In this document: piece after piece, positions 8,978 to 18,203 of the stretch
Numbering within the stretch: the stretch's first letter is position 1
Layout: each line of letters opens with the position of its first letter
NCBI GenBank assembly: GCA_900541335.1
Contig: UQJC01000003.1
Span: forward strand, 1-64,000
Length of the DNA: 64,000 bases
Source of the DNA: an uncultured Prevotella sp.
GTDB lineage: Bacteria > Bacteroidota > Bacteroidia > Bacteroidales > Bacteroidaceae
Direction of reading: 5' to 3'
Position numbers and translations under genes: made by a program
Notes under the pieces: model-generated
Seen by the model: the letters and a program-made list of their open reading frames with translations, nothing else
Database searches by the model: none
Told to the model about the DNA's origin: nothing

Positions 8978-9766
8978 TTATTTCCTTTCCGTTCGGAAGG
9001 CGCACATCAAGTCGTAGGGTACGCCTTCGGTCGTCGTTGCGGGATGGCGGTTAAAGTCTGCTGTGGGATGGATGGGGTAGACCCGTTGAGCATACTTGTG
9101 GAACTCCGAGACTAAAGGATCGCGCAGTTGCGATGTGCCCGCTATAAAGAAGGGAATGTTCTTGAGGTCGAGGTTGAGGTGGCGTACGAGGTTGAATGTG
9201 AAGTAAATGACATCCGACAAACTGTGCACTCGGTAGCTATTGAGCATCAGCAGACGTTTCTCCTCGAAAACAGCCACATCAATGGTACCTTCGTGGGAAT
9301 AGACAAAGACTCGGGCAGAGTCCGAGGTGTCAATCCCCTTGGTAGCCCAGTGTTGAACTACGGGCATGAGGGACGAGGTGTAGCGCACTTGCCCGAACAC
9401 GTCCTCAATGGCGTGGCAAGTATTTTGTGCTAAAGCAAAGAGCAACACCACGTTGGCAGCGGGTACGGTATCGTAAAAGACAGAGCGTTTTTGGTCATCC
9501 GTAAAGCAGAAGTTGTAAGTGTCGGTAACATCCTCTTCTTGAAATTCAGCCAGCGGAACCAATGTCACGGGGGCACTGACGAGGAGCTGTATGCGTTCGT
9601 CAGCTTGAGGTTGGAACTGCATAGCCTGGTTCGTTTCACGCAGGTTGACAGTCAACGGCAATTGAGGACGGAGGGGAAAGGTTTGAAACTGGAACTGCGA
9701 TTGGGTTCCTGATTCGTATCGGACATAGTGGATGTCCGTGTCAGAGATACGGATATGAAGACTCAC
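8978..9766 (-). CDS. DUF3822 family protein
   Basis: A 262-residue protein that I assign to DUF3822, a Bacteroidetes family usually next to rsmD. No signal peptide or membrane segment is visible. The segments VFVYSHEGTIDVAVFEEKRLLMLNSY and DVIYFTFNLVRHLNLD suggest an ASKHA-like (actin/hexokinase) fold with two similar halves, but this is pattern-level only. No catalytic residues can be named and the function is unknown. The only supporting context is its position 93 bases upstream of rsmD on the same strand. Confidence 0.75.
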   Translation of the reverse strand: MSLHIRISDTDIHYVRYESGTQSQFQFQTFPLRPQLPLTVNLRETNQAMQFQPQADERIQLLVSAPVTLVPLAEFQEEDVTDTYNFCFTDDQKRSVFYDTVPAANVVLLFALAQNTCHAIEDVFGQVRYTSSLMPVVQHWATKGIDTSDSARVFVYSHEGTIDVAVFEEKRLLMLNSYRVHSLSDVIYFTFNLVRHLNLDLKNIPFFIAGTSQLRDPLVSEFHKYAQRVYPIHPTADFNRHPATTTEGVPYDLMCAFRTERK

Positions 9767-9810
9767 GGAGATAGGCTTGGAGAGTAAGACAAATAATCAG
9801 TCAAAAGAGG

Positions 9811-9830
9811 TAGCCCGAAGGGCGGGCTAT
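9811..9830 (-). terminator. Hairpin downstream of the VanZ-like gene
   Basis: TAGCCCG pairs with CGGGCTA around a short loop. It begins just past the end of the VanZ-like gene. On the minus strand it is followed by CTCTTTT, a weak U-tract. Confidence 0.5.
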
Positions 9831-9833
9831 TCT

Positions 9834-10217
9834 TTATTTCCGGTGCGAAAAGCGTGCTTGGTAGAGGAGGGCTCCCGCATAGGCTAATAAGACACCGCTG
9901 CTGTTGGCGAGGAAGTCCATCCAGTCACCGCTGCGATAGTCCGTACCATATTGTTGAGCTAACTCGATAAGGCCGCTCATCAAAATGGGTGCTACTACGG
10001 CTCCCAACAGGGTGGGGCGAAAAGCCATGCGTGTATGGGAACGAAAGTATTCTACCCAGAACGTACCGCAAGTGCCGAGGTACATCACCACGTGCACCAC
10101 CTTGTCTATTCCGACAAAGGTCGGAAAGGAATAGTTGTCGGGTACCTTAAAGAGACAGAGATACCAAATCAAAGCAATGCAACAGAGGGTAAGGGGATAA
10201 CGGCGAAGAATGTTCAT
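9834..10217 (-). CDS. VanZ-like membrane protein
   Basis: About 127 residues with four hydrophobic segments: LTLCCIALIWYLCLF; KVVHVVMYLGTCGTFWV; LLGAVVAPILMSGLIELAQ; and FLANSSGVLLAYAGALLY. The pattern DK(V/A)xHxxxY...E(L/I)xQ...R..DxxDxxxNxxG is that of the VanZ family. Such proteins are linked to teicoplanin resistance in enterococci, but most family members have no known role, and resistance should not be inferred. I chose the ATG at 10217 over the upstream TTG because its A is the last base of the preceding gene's stop (TAATG). This one-base overlap suggests translational coupling with the DUF4250 gene. Confidence 0.75.
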   Translation of the reverse strand: MNILRRYPLTLCCIALIWYLCLFKVPDNYSFPTFVGIDKVVHVVMYLGTCGTFWVEYFRSHTRMAFRPTLLGAVVAPILMSGLIELAQQYGTDYRSGDWMDFLANSSGVLLAYAGALLYQARFSHRK

Positions 10218-10393
10218 TACCAAAATTTGTTTTGTTCGGGATTGTATTCGAAGCCAGCCTGTGCCAGCTCGTGTTCCAATTCCGCTTTGTTTACATCCAT
10301 ATCGGAGCAGAGTGCGTCCAGTGAATCGTATTCGTCGCGCAGTTTCGTATTGACTACGCTAAAGAGCATCATAGGGTCTTTGGGAAGAGACAT
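10217..10393 (-). CDS. DUF4250 family small protein
   Basis: A 58-residue protein beginning MSLPKDPMMLFSVVNTKLRD and ending FEYNPEQNKFW. From memory this is the DUF4250 signature, a short cytosolic protein common in Bacteroidetes and Firmicutes. The central part (DALCSDMDVNKAELEHELAQAGF) looks like a helix-turn-helix or a compact three-helix fold. The function is unknown. An upstream in-frame ATG at 10417 would add eight residues, but the family begins at the MxLPKDP motif. Its stop overlaps the next start (TAATG), tying it to the VanZ-like gene. Confidence 0.75.
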   Translation of the reverse strand: MSLPKDPMMLFSVVNTKLRDEYDSLDALCSDMDVNKAELEHELAQAGFEYNPEQNKFW

Positions 10394-10455
10394 AATAAAA
10401 GGAAGGGCAGTGCCCAATGGGTTAAAAAATTAGAGAACGATGAATAGCCGGAGAA

Positions 10456-11415
10456 TCATGGCTTAATCAATGACAAGTTTTCCTGGAGTTGTTCCAAGCG
10501 GCTGACACCGACAATGACACTGGTTACGGCAGGATGGCGGAGTACCCAGCGAAGTGCAAACTGTGAGAGTGTCAGTCCTTCGGATTCCGCTTCTTGTTGC
10601 CAGCGCAGAAGGCTTTCCATAAGCTCGGGCGTTAGTACTTCCTCCTTGAGCGTCACGTCTGTACGCATGCGGGAATCTGCAGGGATGCCGTGTAAGTAGC
10701 GATTGGTCAGTAGTCCTTGTGCCAAGGGAGAGAAGGCGACAAAACCGCAACGGGTTTCTTCTACAAAGTCAAGCGTACCATCAGACTCCACGGCGCGGTC
10801 GAGTAGGTTCAGCCTTCCTTGGTATGTAAGCAGTCGGACGCGTTGTTGCTGGAGGTAATTCTCGGCATAGCGTGCAGCTTCGGCTGGCCAACGGGAAAGG
10901 CCGACATAGAGAGCTTTGCCCTGATGCACGATGTCAGCGAGTGCCTGAAGCGTTTCGTCAAGCGGTGTGTGAGGGTCGTAGCGGTGGGAATAGAACAGGT
11001 CGACATAATCCAAGTTCATCCGCTTCAGACTTTGGTCAAGGCTTGCCATGAGGTATTTACGTGAGCCCCAGTTTCCGTAAGGCCCTGGCCACATGTCATA
11101 GCCAGCCTTGGTTGCGATAAACAACTCATCGCGGTAGGGACGGAAAGATTGGTCGTAAACCGTACCAAATGTTTCTTCAGCACTGCCATACGGCGGACCG
11201 TAGTTGTTGGCTAAGTCAAAATGCGTAATGCCTTGGTCGAAGGCATAGTGTAAGATTGCACGGCTTTCAGAAAGGGGACGATTGGCTCCGAAGCCTTTCC
11301 ATAATCCTAAGGAGATGCGGGGCAGTAATATACCGCTGTTGCCACAGCGTTGATATAGTTGGTCGGCCAGCGCATAGCGGTTGTCGGCTGCACGGTAAGA
11401 AAGAGCGTCACGCAT
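10456..11415 (-). CDS. Aldo/keto reductase, YghZ/Gpr type
   Basis: A 319-residue NADPH-dependent aldo/keto reductase. It closely follows E. coli YghZ (L-glyceraldehyde 3-phosphate reductase), with LPRISLGLWKGFG, ITHFDLANNYGPP, the catalytic Lys in FIATKAGYDMWPGPYG, WGSRKYL, and DYVDLFYSHRYDP carrying the substrate-side His. The C-terminal cofactor segment VTSVIVGVSRLEQLQEN is intact. The real substrate may be any small aldehyde such as methylglyoxal. The ATG at 11415 gives the family N-terminus; the reading frame stays open to 11475, but those extra 20 residues look non-homologous. The gene lies 84 bases after the helicase gene on the same strand. Confidence 0.88.
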   Translation of the reverse strand: MRDALSYRAADNRYALADQLYQRCGNSGILLPRISLGLWKGFGANRPLSESRAILHYAFDQGITHFDLANNYGPPYGSAEETFGTVYDQSFRPYRDELFIATKAGYDMWPGPYGNWGSRKYLMASLDQSLKRMNLDYVDLFYSHRYDPHTPLDETLQALADIVHQGKALYVGLSRWPAEAARYAENYLQQQRVRLLTYQGRLNLLDRAVESDGTLDFVEETRCGFVAFSPLAQGLLTNRYLHGIPADSRMRTDVTLKEEVLTPELMESLLRWQQEAESEGLTLSQFALRWVLRHPAVTSVIVGVSRLEQLQENLSLIKP

Positions 11416-11499
11416 ACAAGAATGATAAAAGATGAAACGCGTTGAAGTTAATGAAGAGGGAGCTTGTGCATCCAAGCAAACTGATGAAAAAGAGTATGC

Positions 11500-12942
11500 T
11501 CAGGACGGTGGAGTCCAATTGACCAAGTAGACCCTTCCCGTGGTTCGGGTAAATGCCGTATAGAGCCAACGCAGGTAGGGAGTACCTGTGGCGTCCTCGG
11601 GAACAAAGCCTTGATCTACATAAACCCGTTCCCACTGACCGCCTTGCGCCTTGTGGCAGGTCACAGCATAGGCGTATTTCAGTTGGAGCGCGTTGTAATA
11701 AGGGTCTTGACGAAGTGCCTTCATGCGGTCCTTTTTGAGCGGAATGTGTGCATAATCAGCCAGAATCGATTCGTAAAGTCGGTTGCTCTCGTCCGCAGTA
11801 AGGGAAGGAGATTCGGAAGTCAAGGTAGAGAGCAATACGCGGCAATCTAGTTCGCAGTCATCGTAATCGGGAAAGCGTAACGTAGCATCTGCAAACTGAA
11901 AGCCGTATTGTTCGTGCACATTGCGTAAGCGGAGAATTTCCGCTGTGTCACCGTTGGCTATGAAAGCCATCGGGAAACGCTCATTGGCTGGTAGTTGCTT
12001 GGTAAGTTGCTCAATCCAGTAATAATTGTTCTTTACCGCCATGACTAAATCACCCCGGGTCAGGATGTCTTCGCGGTCGAAGATGCGTGCGCGAATGCCT
12101 TGGTTGTAGATGTTAGCCCGTTTGTTGCTTCGTGTCACCACAATGACCTGATCCGTACCCAAGTTTTGGTAATCACTGACCAGGCTTTCAATGAGTTCGT
12201 TGCCCGGCATTGCCCGCACTTCGCCGTGTGGGTCGGTATGAAGGGGCGGAATGCCCAAAAAGTCTTCCGCTTGCAATTGACGGAGAAGGGTTGCACCTGC
12301 CAAGACATCGCTTTCTTCGTGTTGACGCACCACGTCAGTCAAGTCGACACTGCCCACAGTCAGTCCGTAACGTGCCAACACCGCTTCATTCAATGCCGGA
12401 CTCTCCGTTTCACCCACTGGAGGCAACTGGGCGGTGTCGCCCACCATCAGCAGACGGCATCCAAAGCTCGAGTAGACAAAGGAAATAAGGTCATCTAACA
12501 ATTCACCGGTACCAAAAAGGGAGTCTCCCATCATTCCCTTGCCCGAAGCAATCATGGAAGCCTCGTCTACAATGAAGAGGGCTCCACGGAGCTTGTTGAA
12601 GTCTAAGGAAAAGTGTGTGCCTTCGCCTTGAAAGGTCTCTTGGCGGTAAATGGTGCGATGAATCGTGTAAGCGGGCGTGTTGGCATGGTGGGTAAAAACC
12701 TTAGCGGCGCGTCCCGTTGGAGCAAGCAAGACCACGGGTAGGCCCATGTGCTTCATCACTCGCACCAAGGCACCGACCAACGACGTTTTACCCGTTCCCG
12801 CATAGCCGCGCAGAATACACGCGGGTCGCACCTTATCCGTGCAGATAAAATGCGAAAGAAGAAGTGCCGCCTGTTGTTGGCTCGGCGTATAGGGAAAGGC
12901 AAATTCCTGCTCCAGCAGCAGGTAAATTTCTTCGCGGGTCAT
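11500..12942 (-). CDS. RecD/Dda-like ATP-dependent DNA helicase (superfamily 1B)
   Basis: A 480-residue helicase without the long N-terminal region of RecD2. Motif I (GYAGTGKTS, about residues 46-54), motif Ia (APTGRAAKVF), motif II (FIVDEASM), motif III (LMVGDTAQLPPVG) and the C-terminal UvrD-like motifs (AYAVTCHKAQGGQWERVYVD and WLYTAFTRTTGRVYLV) are all visible. This architecture fits 5'-to-3' helicases acting in repair or stalled-fork processing. The ATG at 12942 is preferred over the TTG at 12960. A TACTTTTG element (13109-13116, minus strand) is the best promoter candidate. Confidence 0.88.
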   Translation of the reverse strand: MTREEIYLLLEQEFAFPYTPSQQQAALLLSHFICTDKVRPACILRGYAGTGKTSLVGALVRVMKHMGLPVVLLAPTGRAAKVFTHHANTPAYTIHRTIYRQETFQGEGTHFSLDFNKLRGALFIVDEASMIASGKGMMGDSLFGTGELLDDLISFVYSSFGCRLLMVGDTAQLPPVGETESPALNEAVLARYGLTVGSVDLTDVVRQHEESDVLAGATLLRQLQAEDFLGIPPLHTDPHGEVRAMPGNELIESLVSDYQNLGTDQVIVVTRSNKRANIYNQGIRARIFDREDILTRGDLVMAVKNNYYWIEQLTKQLPANERFPMAFIANGDTAEILRLRNVHEQYGFQFADATLRFPDYDDCELDCRVLLSTLTSESPSLTADESNRLYESILADYAHIPLKKDRMKALRQDPYYNALQLKYAYAVTCHKAQGGQWERVYVDQGFVPEDATGTPYLRWLYTAFTRTTGRVYLVNWTPPS

Positions 12943-13108
12943 GGGGAGGATTGATAGCAAACGGTTTGTCCGTCGGTGTATTTAACGCAGTGATACAGCT
13001 TAATGGGAGGGAATACAAGAAGACGACATTTATCGAAATGCCTATAAATAAAATTTGAAGAGCAACAACCAAGCAAGAATCGCTTGAATCGCTGTTTATT
13101 AGCGGGAG

Positions 13109-13116
13109 CAAAAGTA
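13109..13116 (-). promoter_or_regulatory. Possible -7 element for the helicase gene
   Basis: Minus-strand TACTTTTG matches TAnnTTTG exactly, but no TTG sits 19-20 bases upstream. It would give a leader of about 160 bases. Confidence 0.3.
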
Positions 13117-13335
13117 CGAAAAAACCTTCGTTTGAGGGAGCTGGAGCGAAGCGGGGAAATCTGGTATTAGCTACGGATTGAGGACCGGACACTTAATCGT
13201 TCTGTTTTGTTTGTTACGAAGGTATGCTGGAACCGATGTGGGGTCGTTTCCTGGTAGAGGAGAGGAGGTTGGTCATGAAGTAACCTGCAATTCTATCTTC
13301 CTAGTTTTTTTAGGAATGAAGAATTTGCCGTTTTC

Positions 13336-13518
13336 TTATCGGTGATGCGTCTTTTGTAGGATGACAGCCAAGCATTCTTCCTCAAAATTCATTTTTTCAG
13401 ACCAAGTGTTGAACACGAGCCAAGTAGGTTTCTTCTTAGGGTCTTTCTCTATTCTCTCCAAGTCTTTCACGATTCCGTCTTTTTTATCATTGATGAAAGG
13501 AGTAACTTTGCCGATTGT
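13336..13518 (-). pseudogene. Possible gene remnant facing tamB
   Basis: In the otherwise gene-free stretch 12943-13518, the minus strand carries an open frame of about 60 codons ending at a TAA (13336-13338) with protein-like composition. It includes KDLERIEKDPKKKPTWLVFN and EKMNFEEECLAVILQK. No ATG precedes it in frame before the tamB coding region; only a GTG could start about 44 residues. It may be the 3' end of a gene whose 5' end was lost when tamB was joined here. I do not recognise the family. The rest of 12943-13335 holds nothing beyond the -7-like element. Confidence 0.3.
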
Positions 13519-16500
13519 ATGAAGAAAACCGCTAAAATATTGCGATGGTTGGGGGTCATCTTACTGACGCCGTTGGCTTTGTTTTTAGTTGCCGCCATCT
13601 TGTTATATATTCCCCCCGTTCAAAACTTTGTCGTTCATCGAGTGGCCAGTTCCTTGTCTCGCTCGATGGGCATGGACATCTCTATCCAAGAGGTGCGCCT
13701 CGCGTTTCCCCTAGACCTAGCTGTGCACGAAGTGCGTGCTGTAGAAAAGGGCGATACGTTGCTTGAAGCGCGTTCCCTCTATTTGAGTGTTCCCCTTCGT
13801 CCGTTGTTTAGCGGACAGGCAGACATTGATGGCTTTGCACTCAGCCAACTGAAATTAAACACCAAAAGCTATATCTCAGATACCTATATAAAAGGTACAG
13901 CCGAAGAATTGACTGCCGCCGCTCATGGGGTAAACTGGCAGCAAGAATTAGTGCGCTTGGATCGCGTCAAGCTTCGTGGAGCAGACGTCTTTGTTGCCTT
14001 GAGCGATACGGCACAAAAGGATACGACCGAAAGTACAGCTAAGTGGCGCATAGAAGTTGCCCAAGCCGAAATCGAGCGCAGTGCCGTGCGACTGACGATG
14101 CCTGGAGACTCCATGCGTATAGCCGCCCGTATCGGTAAAGCGGTCTTGCAGAAGGGAAATTTTGATACAGGACGCGGCATCTACGCTGCTCGTTACTTCG
14201 AATTGCGTGACGGCGCGGTAGCATACGACCTGCCTTATGAAAAGCCCGTAAAAGGTCTTGACTATAACCACTTGGCCATCGACCAATTGGGCTTAATCGT
14301 CGATACGCTTTGTTACGGTCCGGGAAACCAACTCAAAGTCGGTATTCGTCGGGCTTCGCTTCGCGAGAAGTGTGGACTGCAGGTCAATGGTTTACGTGCC
14401 CAAGTTGGCATGGACAATACGCAGTTGCGTTTGCCCGCTTTTCATCTGCGCACTCCCTATTCGCAAATCGACCTGGAAACCGCTTTTGACTTCCGTTCTT
14501 TTGCCGCCCAACCCGCTGGACGCACGGTCGCACGGATGAAGGCTACCCTCGGTAGAGAAGACGTGAAAGCCCTCGCGGCCGCTTATCTGGATCCAGCTTA
14601 CTTGAAGGCACTTCCGGCTCAGCCGTTAACGCTCGATGCACAAGTAAGCGGGAACATGAATCGCATGGTGATAGACCGCTGTGAATTGCAAGTTCCCGGT
14701 GTGGCTCAATTGACGCTCGAGGGCAGTGGAGAACAATTGATGACAGCTACCCGTCGGGGGGAGGCACAACTTCACCTTCGTACGCAGGACCTTCGTCCAC
14801 TTCATGCGCTGTTGCCAGCTGATTTGAAAGAAACGGTGAATCTACCGTCTCATCTTACCTTGCGTGGCAAGGTCGGAATGCGCGGTGACCGTTACTCGGC
14901 AGACCTTCGTTTGGCGCAAGGGGGAGGCAGTCTGGCAGCTCGTGGCGAAGTAAACCTTCAAAACGAGGGCTATCGTGTGCAGGCACAGGCCAAGCAATTT
15001 CCCTTGGCGAACTTCCTCAAAGGCCAACCTTTAGGTCCCTTTACCGGAGAACTTAAAGCGCGTGGTGCAGGCTTCGACGTCATGGGGACTCGTGCTTTGT
15101 TAAAAGCAGATGCCCAAGTGCAAGCCTTGAACTACGAGCGTTATGACTTGAGCGGGCTTAAGCTCGAAGCGCAGCTCCGACAAGGCAAGGCACAGGTACA
15201 ATTGGTTGCAGCCAACCCGTTGCTGGATGCTACTGCTGATGTGGCTGCATACATGGGTAAGAAAGACATCGCAGTGGACTTGAATGCAAACATTCGACGC
15301 ATAGATCTCTATGGTTTAGGCGTGACCGCCGACACCCTTGATCTGGGTACGGATGTGGAACTTCATGCCCTTACCAACCGTCAGTTCACAGCCTATTCGG
15401 TTGTGGCAGATGTAAAGCATAACCGCTTCATTACTCCCCAGATGAGTGCGATGGCAAAAGACCTCCACTTGGACTTCGCTACTTCGCGCGACACGACAAC
15501 GGCTTACGCGACGGCTGGCGATTTACGTTTGCGTTTGGGAGCTAAGGGGGACGTTCCTTTGCTGAGTGGACAGATTGGCACGTTCCTTTCAGAAATCTCC
15601 CATCAGGTAGGCGAGCGTGCTATTGACCAAGAGAAGCTTAAGACCCTCATGCCCGTACTTTCCGTTTATTTAGAGGCCGGGCATGATAACCCTCTCTACA
15701 ATTTGGCAAGAATGAAGCAGTACGGCTTTACGTCGGTTTACTTCAATCTCAATACCGACCCGCAACGTGGCTTGACAGGGCTTACCCGTGTCGGTAACCT
15801 CAAGGTAGGTGGGCTTTTGCTCGACACCATTGACAGCCGTATCATTCACGATTCAACGGGAGTACAACTCTTTGGTTTGGTGAAGAATGGCAAGAAGAAT
15901 CCAACGCCGCTCGAAGTGCGCTTGAAGTCTTACTTCTTGAAGGCTGGTGCGGGCATTGAGCTGATTTACCTCGACAGCGAGGGCAAGAAGGGTGTAGACT
16001 TGGGACTGCAGGCAGAGCTGACGGAGAACGGAGCTTACCTCCATTTCTATCCGCAACATCCCATCCTTGCTTATCGTAATTTTACGGTCAATAAAGGTAA
16101 CTACCTTTTCATCGGAAAGAATAAGAAAATCCAGGCCGATATGGACTTGTTGGCTGATGATGGAACGGGACTCAAAATTTATGGGGAACCGCGGGATTCT
16201 CTCAACGACTTGACGGTTAGTGTCAACCAGCTCAACCTCGATGAACTTTCGAGTGTCTTGCCTTATATGCCCCGTTTGGGAGGTATGCTAAGTGGGGATT
16301 TCCACATTACAACCGATACCACTTTCCAAAACATCTCGGCAGTAGCTTCGATTGATACAGAAGCTTTTAAGTTTGAAGGTACGCCCTTGGGCAATGTGGG
16401 CATCGAAGCCCTCTACTTGCCTAAGAAGGGAGGCGAACACCATGCCTCTGCCTTTATCAGTTCGAATGGCGAGGAAGTACTCGCATGCAACGGAACCTAT

Positions 16501-18120
16501 TATGACCGTGACGGAGGTAGCTTCAAGGGCGACGCGCAGTTGCAGCGTTTCCCCCTTCGTTTGCTCAACGGTTTCATGGTCGGTACGGATGTCGCCTTGA
16601 AGGGACGTGCTTCGGGTGACATAGAGATAGAAGGTTTCTTGGACAAACCGCTACTTAACGGTAGTCTGGATTTGGATTCCGCTCACATCTATTCCGATGT
16701 CTATGGTTTCGATTTCCGTACCGATGAACGGGCCGTGGAAATCAAGGACAGCCGCATTCTTTTCGACCGTTACAATCTGTACTCTACAGGTAAGGAACCC
16801 TTGGTGCTGAATGGCGTGTTCGACATGTCTAATTTCGATCGGATGAAGATGGACTTCACCATGCGGGCACAAAACTTTGAGTTAATCAATACCCGCAAGA
16901 AGGCGCAGTCTATGGTCTTTGGTAAAGTCTATGCTAACTTCCTCGGCTCCCTGAAAGGTACGACCGACAATCTTTCCGTTCGCGGCAAGTTGGAAGTTTT
17001 GGATCGTACGGACATGACCTATATCTTAAAGGATTCGCCCCTCTCGGTGGATAACCGATTGAACGACCTGGTAGAGTTCGTGAACTTTAAGGATACGACT
17101 AAGGTAAAGCAGACACGACCCGTGCCCGAAGGTAGTTTTGACTTGACGTTGGGTATTTCGGTAAGTGATGCGGCTCGCTTCCATTGTGATTTGAGTGAGG
17201 ACGGACAAAGTTATGTAGACCTTGAAGGTGGAGGTGACCTCACTTTGCGTATGACGCAACAGGGCGAAATGCGTATGACGGGACGCTTTACCACCAACAG
17301 TGGCGAAATGAAGTATGCCTTGCCCGTGATTCCGCTCAAGACCTTCCACCTCGTACAAGGCTCGTATGTCGAGTTTACGGGTGATGTGATGAATCCGACC
17401 CTCAACATAGCTGCCAAGGAGCGCACCAAGGCAGTGGTAACGGAAAACGATAAACCGCGTTCGGTAGCCTTCGATGTGGGTGTGGCTATCACCAAACCGC
17501 TCAATGAAATGGGCTTAGAGTTTACTATCGAGGCTCCCGAGGACTTGGCTATTCAAAACCAGTTGGCTTCCATGTCTGCCGAACAGCGTGGCAAGGCTGC
17601 CGTCACGATGATGGCAACGGGCATGTATATGACAGACGAAACGATGATGTCGGGTTCGGGCTTCAAGGCAAACAATGCACTGAATGCCTTCTTGCAGAGC
17701 GAAATCCAAAACATAGCGGGTTCGGCACTTAAGACAATCGACATCAATCTGGGCGTGGAAAGTGGTACGACCGCAACCGGTACGAGCACAACCGACTACT
17801 CCTTCCAGTTTGCCAAGCGTTTCTGGGGCAACCGCATCAGTGTCATCATTGGTGGTAAGGTGTCTACCGGAGCCGATGCTCAGAATTCAGCCGAGAGCTT
17901 TATCAATAATGTGTCGGTGGAATATCGTTTGGATAAGAGTGCCACGCGTTACGTCAAGGTATTCTATGATCGTGACAGTCAAGATCCGCTCGAAGGACAG
18001 CTGACCAAGACGGGTGCCGGTTTGGTGCTTCGTCGTAAGACCGACCGACTGGGCGAACTTTTCATCTTCCGCACCAAGAAGAAAAAGGTGACGGAGGCTG
18101 AAATGCCTGTCGTTAGGTAG
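13519..18120 (+). CDS. tamB: TamB-like translocation and assembly protein
   Basis: A 1,533-residue envelope protein anchored in the inner membrane by one N-terminal helix (about residues 9-33, VILLTPLALFLVAAILLYIP) and predicted to bridge the periplasm. The middle is a long run of beta-strand-rich AsmA/TamB-type repeats. The C-terminal 350 residues carry the TamB signature (TGRFTTNSGEMKYALPVIPL, GDVMNPTLNIAAKE, YSFQFAKRFWGNRISVIIGGKV). Known roles of the family are outer-membrane protein insertion with TamA and phospholipid transport between membranes. The tamL gene follows 83 bases downstream, as expected for the partner. The length is typical for Bacteroidetes TamB. A TAACTTTG element at 13503-13510 would give an almost leaderless transcript and may be fortuitous. 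Confidence 0.9.
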   Translation: MKKTAKILRWLGVILLTPLALFLVAAILLYIPPVQNFVVHRVASSLSRSMGMDISIQEVRLAFPLDLAVHEVRAVEKGDTLLEARSLYLSVPLRPLFSGQADIDGFALSQLKLNTKSYISDTYIKGTAEELTAAAHGVNWQQELVRLDRVKLRGADVFVALSDTAQKDTTESTAKWRIEVAQAEIERSAVRLTMPGDSMRIAARIGKAVLQKGNFDTGRGIYAARYFELRDGAVAYDLPYEKPVKGLDYNHLAIDQLGLIVDTLCYGPGNQLKVGIRRASLREKCGLQVNGLRAQVGMDNTQLRLPAFHLRTPYSQIDLETAFDFRSFAAQPAGRTVARMKATLGREDVKALAAAYLDPAYLKALPAQPLTLDAQVSGNMNRMVIDRCELQVPGVAQLTLEGSGEQLMTATRRGEAQLHLRTQDLRPLHALLPADLKETVNLPSHLTLRGKVGMRGDRYSADLRLAQGGGSLAARGEVNLQNEGYRVQAQAKQFPLANFLKGQPLGPFTGELKARGAGFDVMGTRALLKADAQVQALNYERYDLSGLKLEAQLRQGKAQVQLVAANPLLDATADVAAYMGKKDIAVDLNANIRRIDLYGLGVTADTLDLGTDVELHALTNRQFTAYSVVADVKHNRFITPQMSAMAKDLHLDFATSRDTTTAYATAGDLRLRLGAKGDVPLLSGQIGTFLSEISHQVGERAIDQEKLKTLMPVLSVYLEAGHDNPLYNLARMKQYGFTSVYFNLNTDPQRGLTGLTRVGNLKVGGLLLDTIDSRIIHDSTGVQLFGLVKNGKKNPTPLEVRLKSYFLKAGAGIELIYLDSEGKKGVDLGLQAELTENGAYLHFYPQHPILAYRNFTVNKGNYLFIGKNKKIQADMDLLADDGTGLKIYGEPRDSLNDLTVSVNQLNLDELSSVLPYMPRLGGMLSGDFHITTDTTFQNISAVASIDTEAFKFEGTPLGNVGIEALYLPKKGGEHHASAFISSNGEEVLACNGTYYDRDGGSFKGDAQLQRFPLRLLNGFMVGTDVALKGRASGDIEIEGFLDKPLLNGSLDLDSAHIYSDVYGFDFRTDERAVEIKDSRILFDRYNLYSTGKEPLVLNGVFDMSNFDRMKMDFTMRAQNFELINTRKKAQSMVFGKVYANFLGSLKGTTDNLSVRGKLEVLDRTDMTYILKDSPLSVDNRLNDLVEFVNFKDTTKVKQTRPVPEGSFDLTLGISVSDAARFHCDLSEDGQSYVDLEGGGDLTLRMTQQGEMRMTGRFTTNSGEMKYALPVIPLKTFHLVQGSYVEFTGDVMNPTLNIAAKERTKAVVTENDKPRSVAFDVGVAITKPLNEMGLEFTIEAPEDLAIQNQLASMSAEQRGKAAVTMMATGMYMTDETMMSGSGFKANNALNAFLQSEIQNIAGSALKTIDINLGVESGTTATGTSTTDYSFQFAKRFWGNRISVIIGGKVSTGADAQNSAESFINNVSVEYRLDKSATRYVKVFYDRDSQDPLEGQLTKTGAGLVLRRKTDRLGELFIFRTKKKKVTEAEMPVVR

Positions 18121-18203
18121 GGGGCTGAGGCGGTCGCTTACATAGCACTCAAGCCTCTGTTTGCTGCTTCTACCTCCATTCTCATTCATCTCATTATTTC
18201 CCT

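Noticed and set aside
9834..10217. Glycopeptide resistance gene from VanZ similarity
   Set aside because: VanZ-like domains are widespread in bacteria without van clusters; no other van genes are present.
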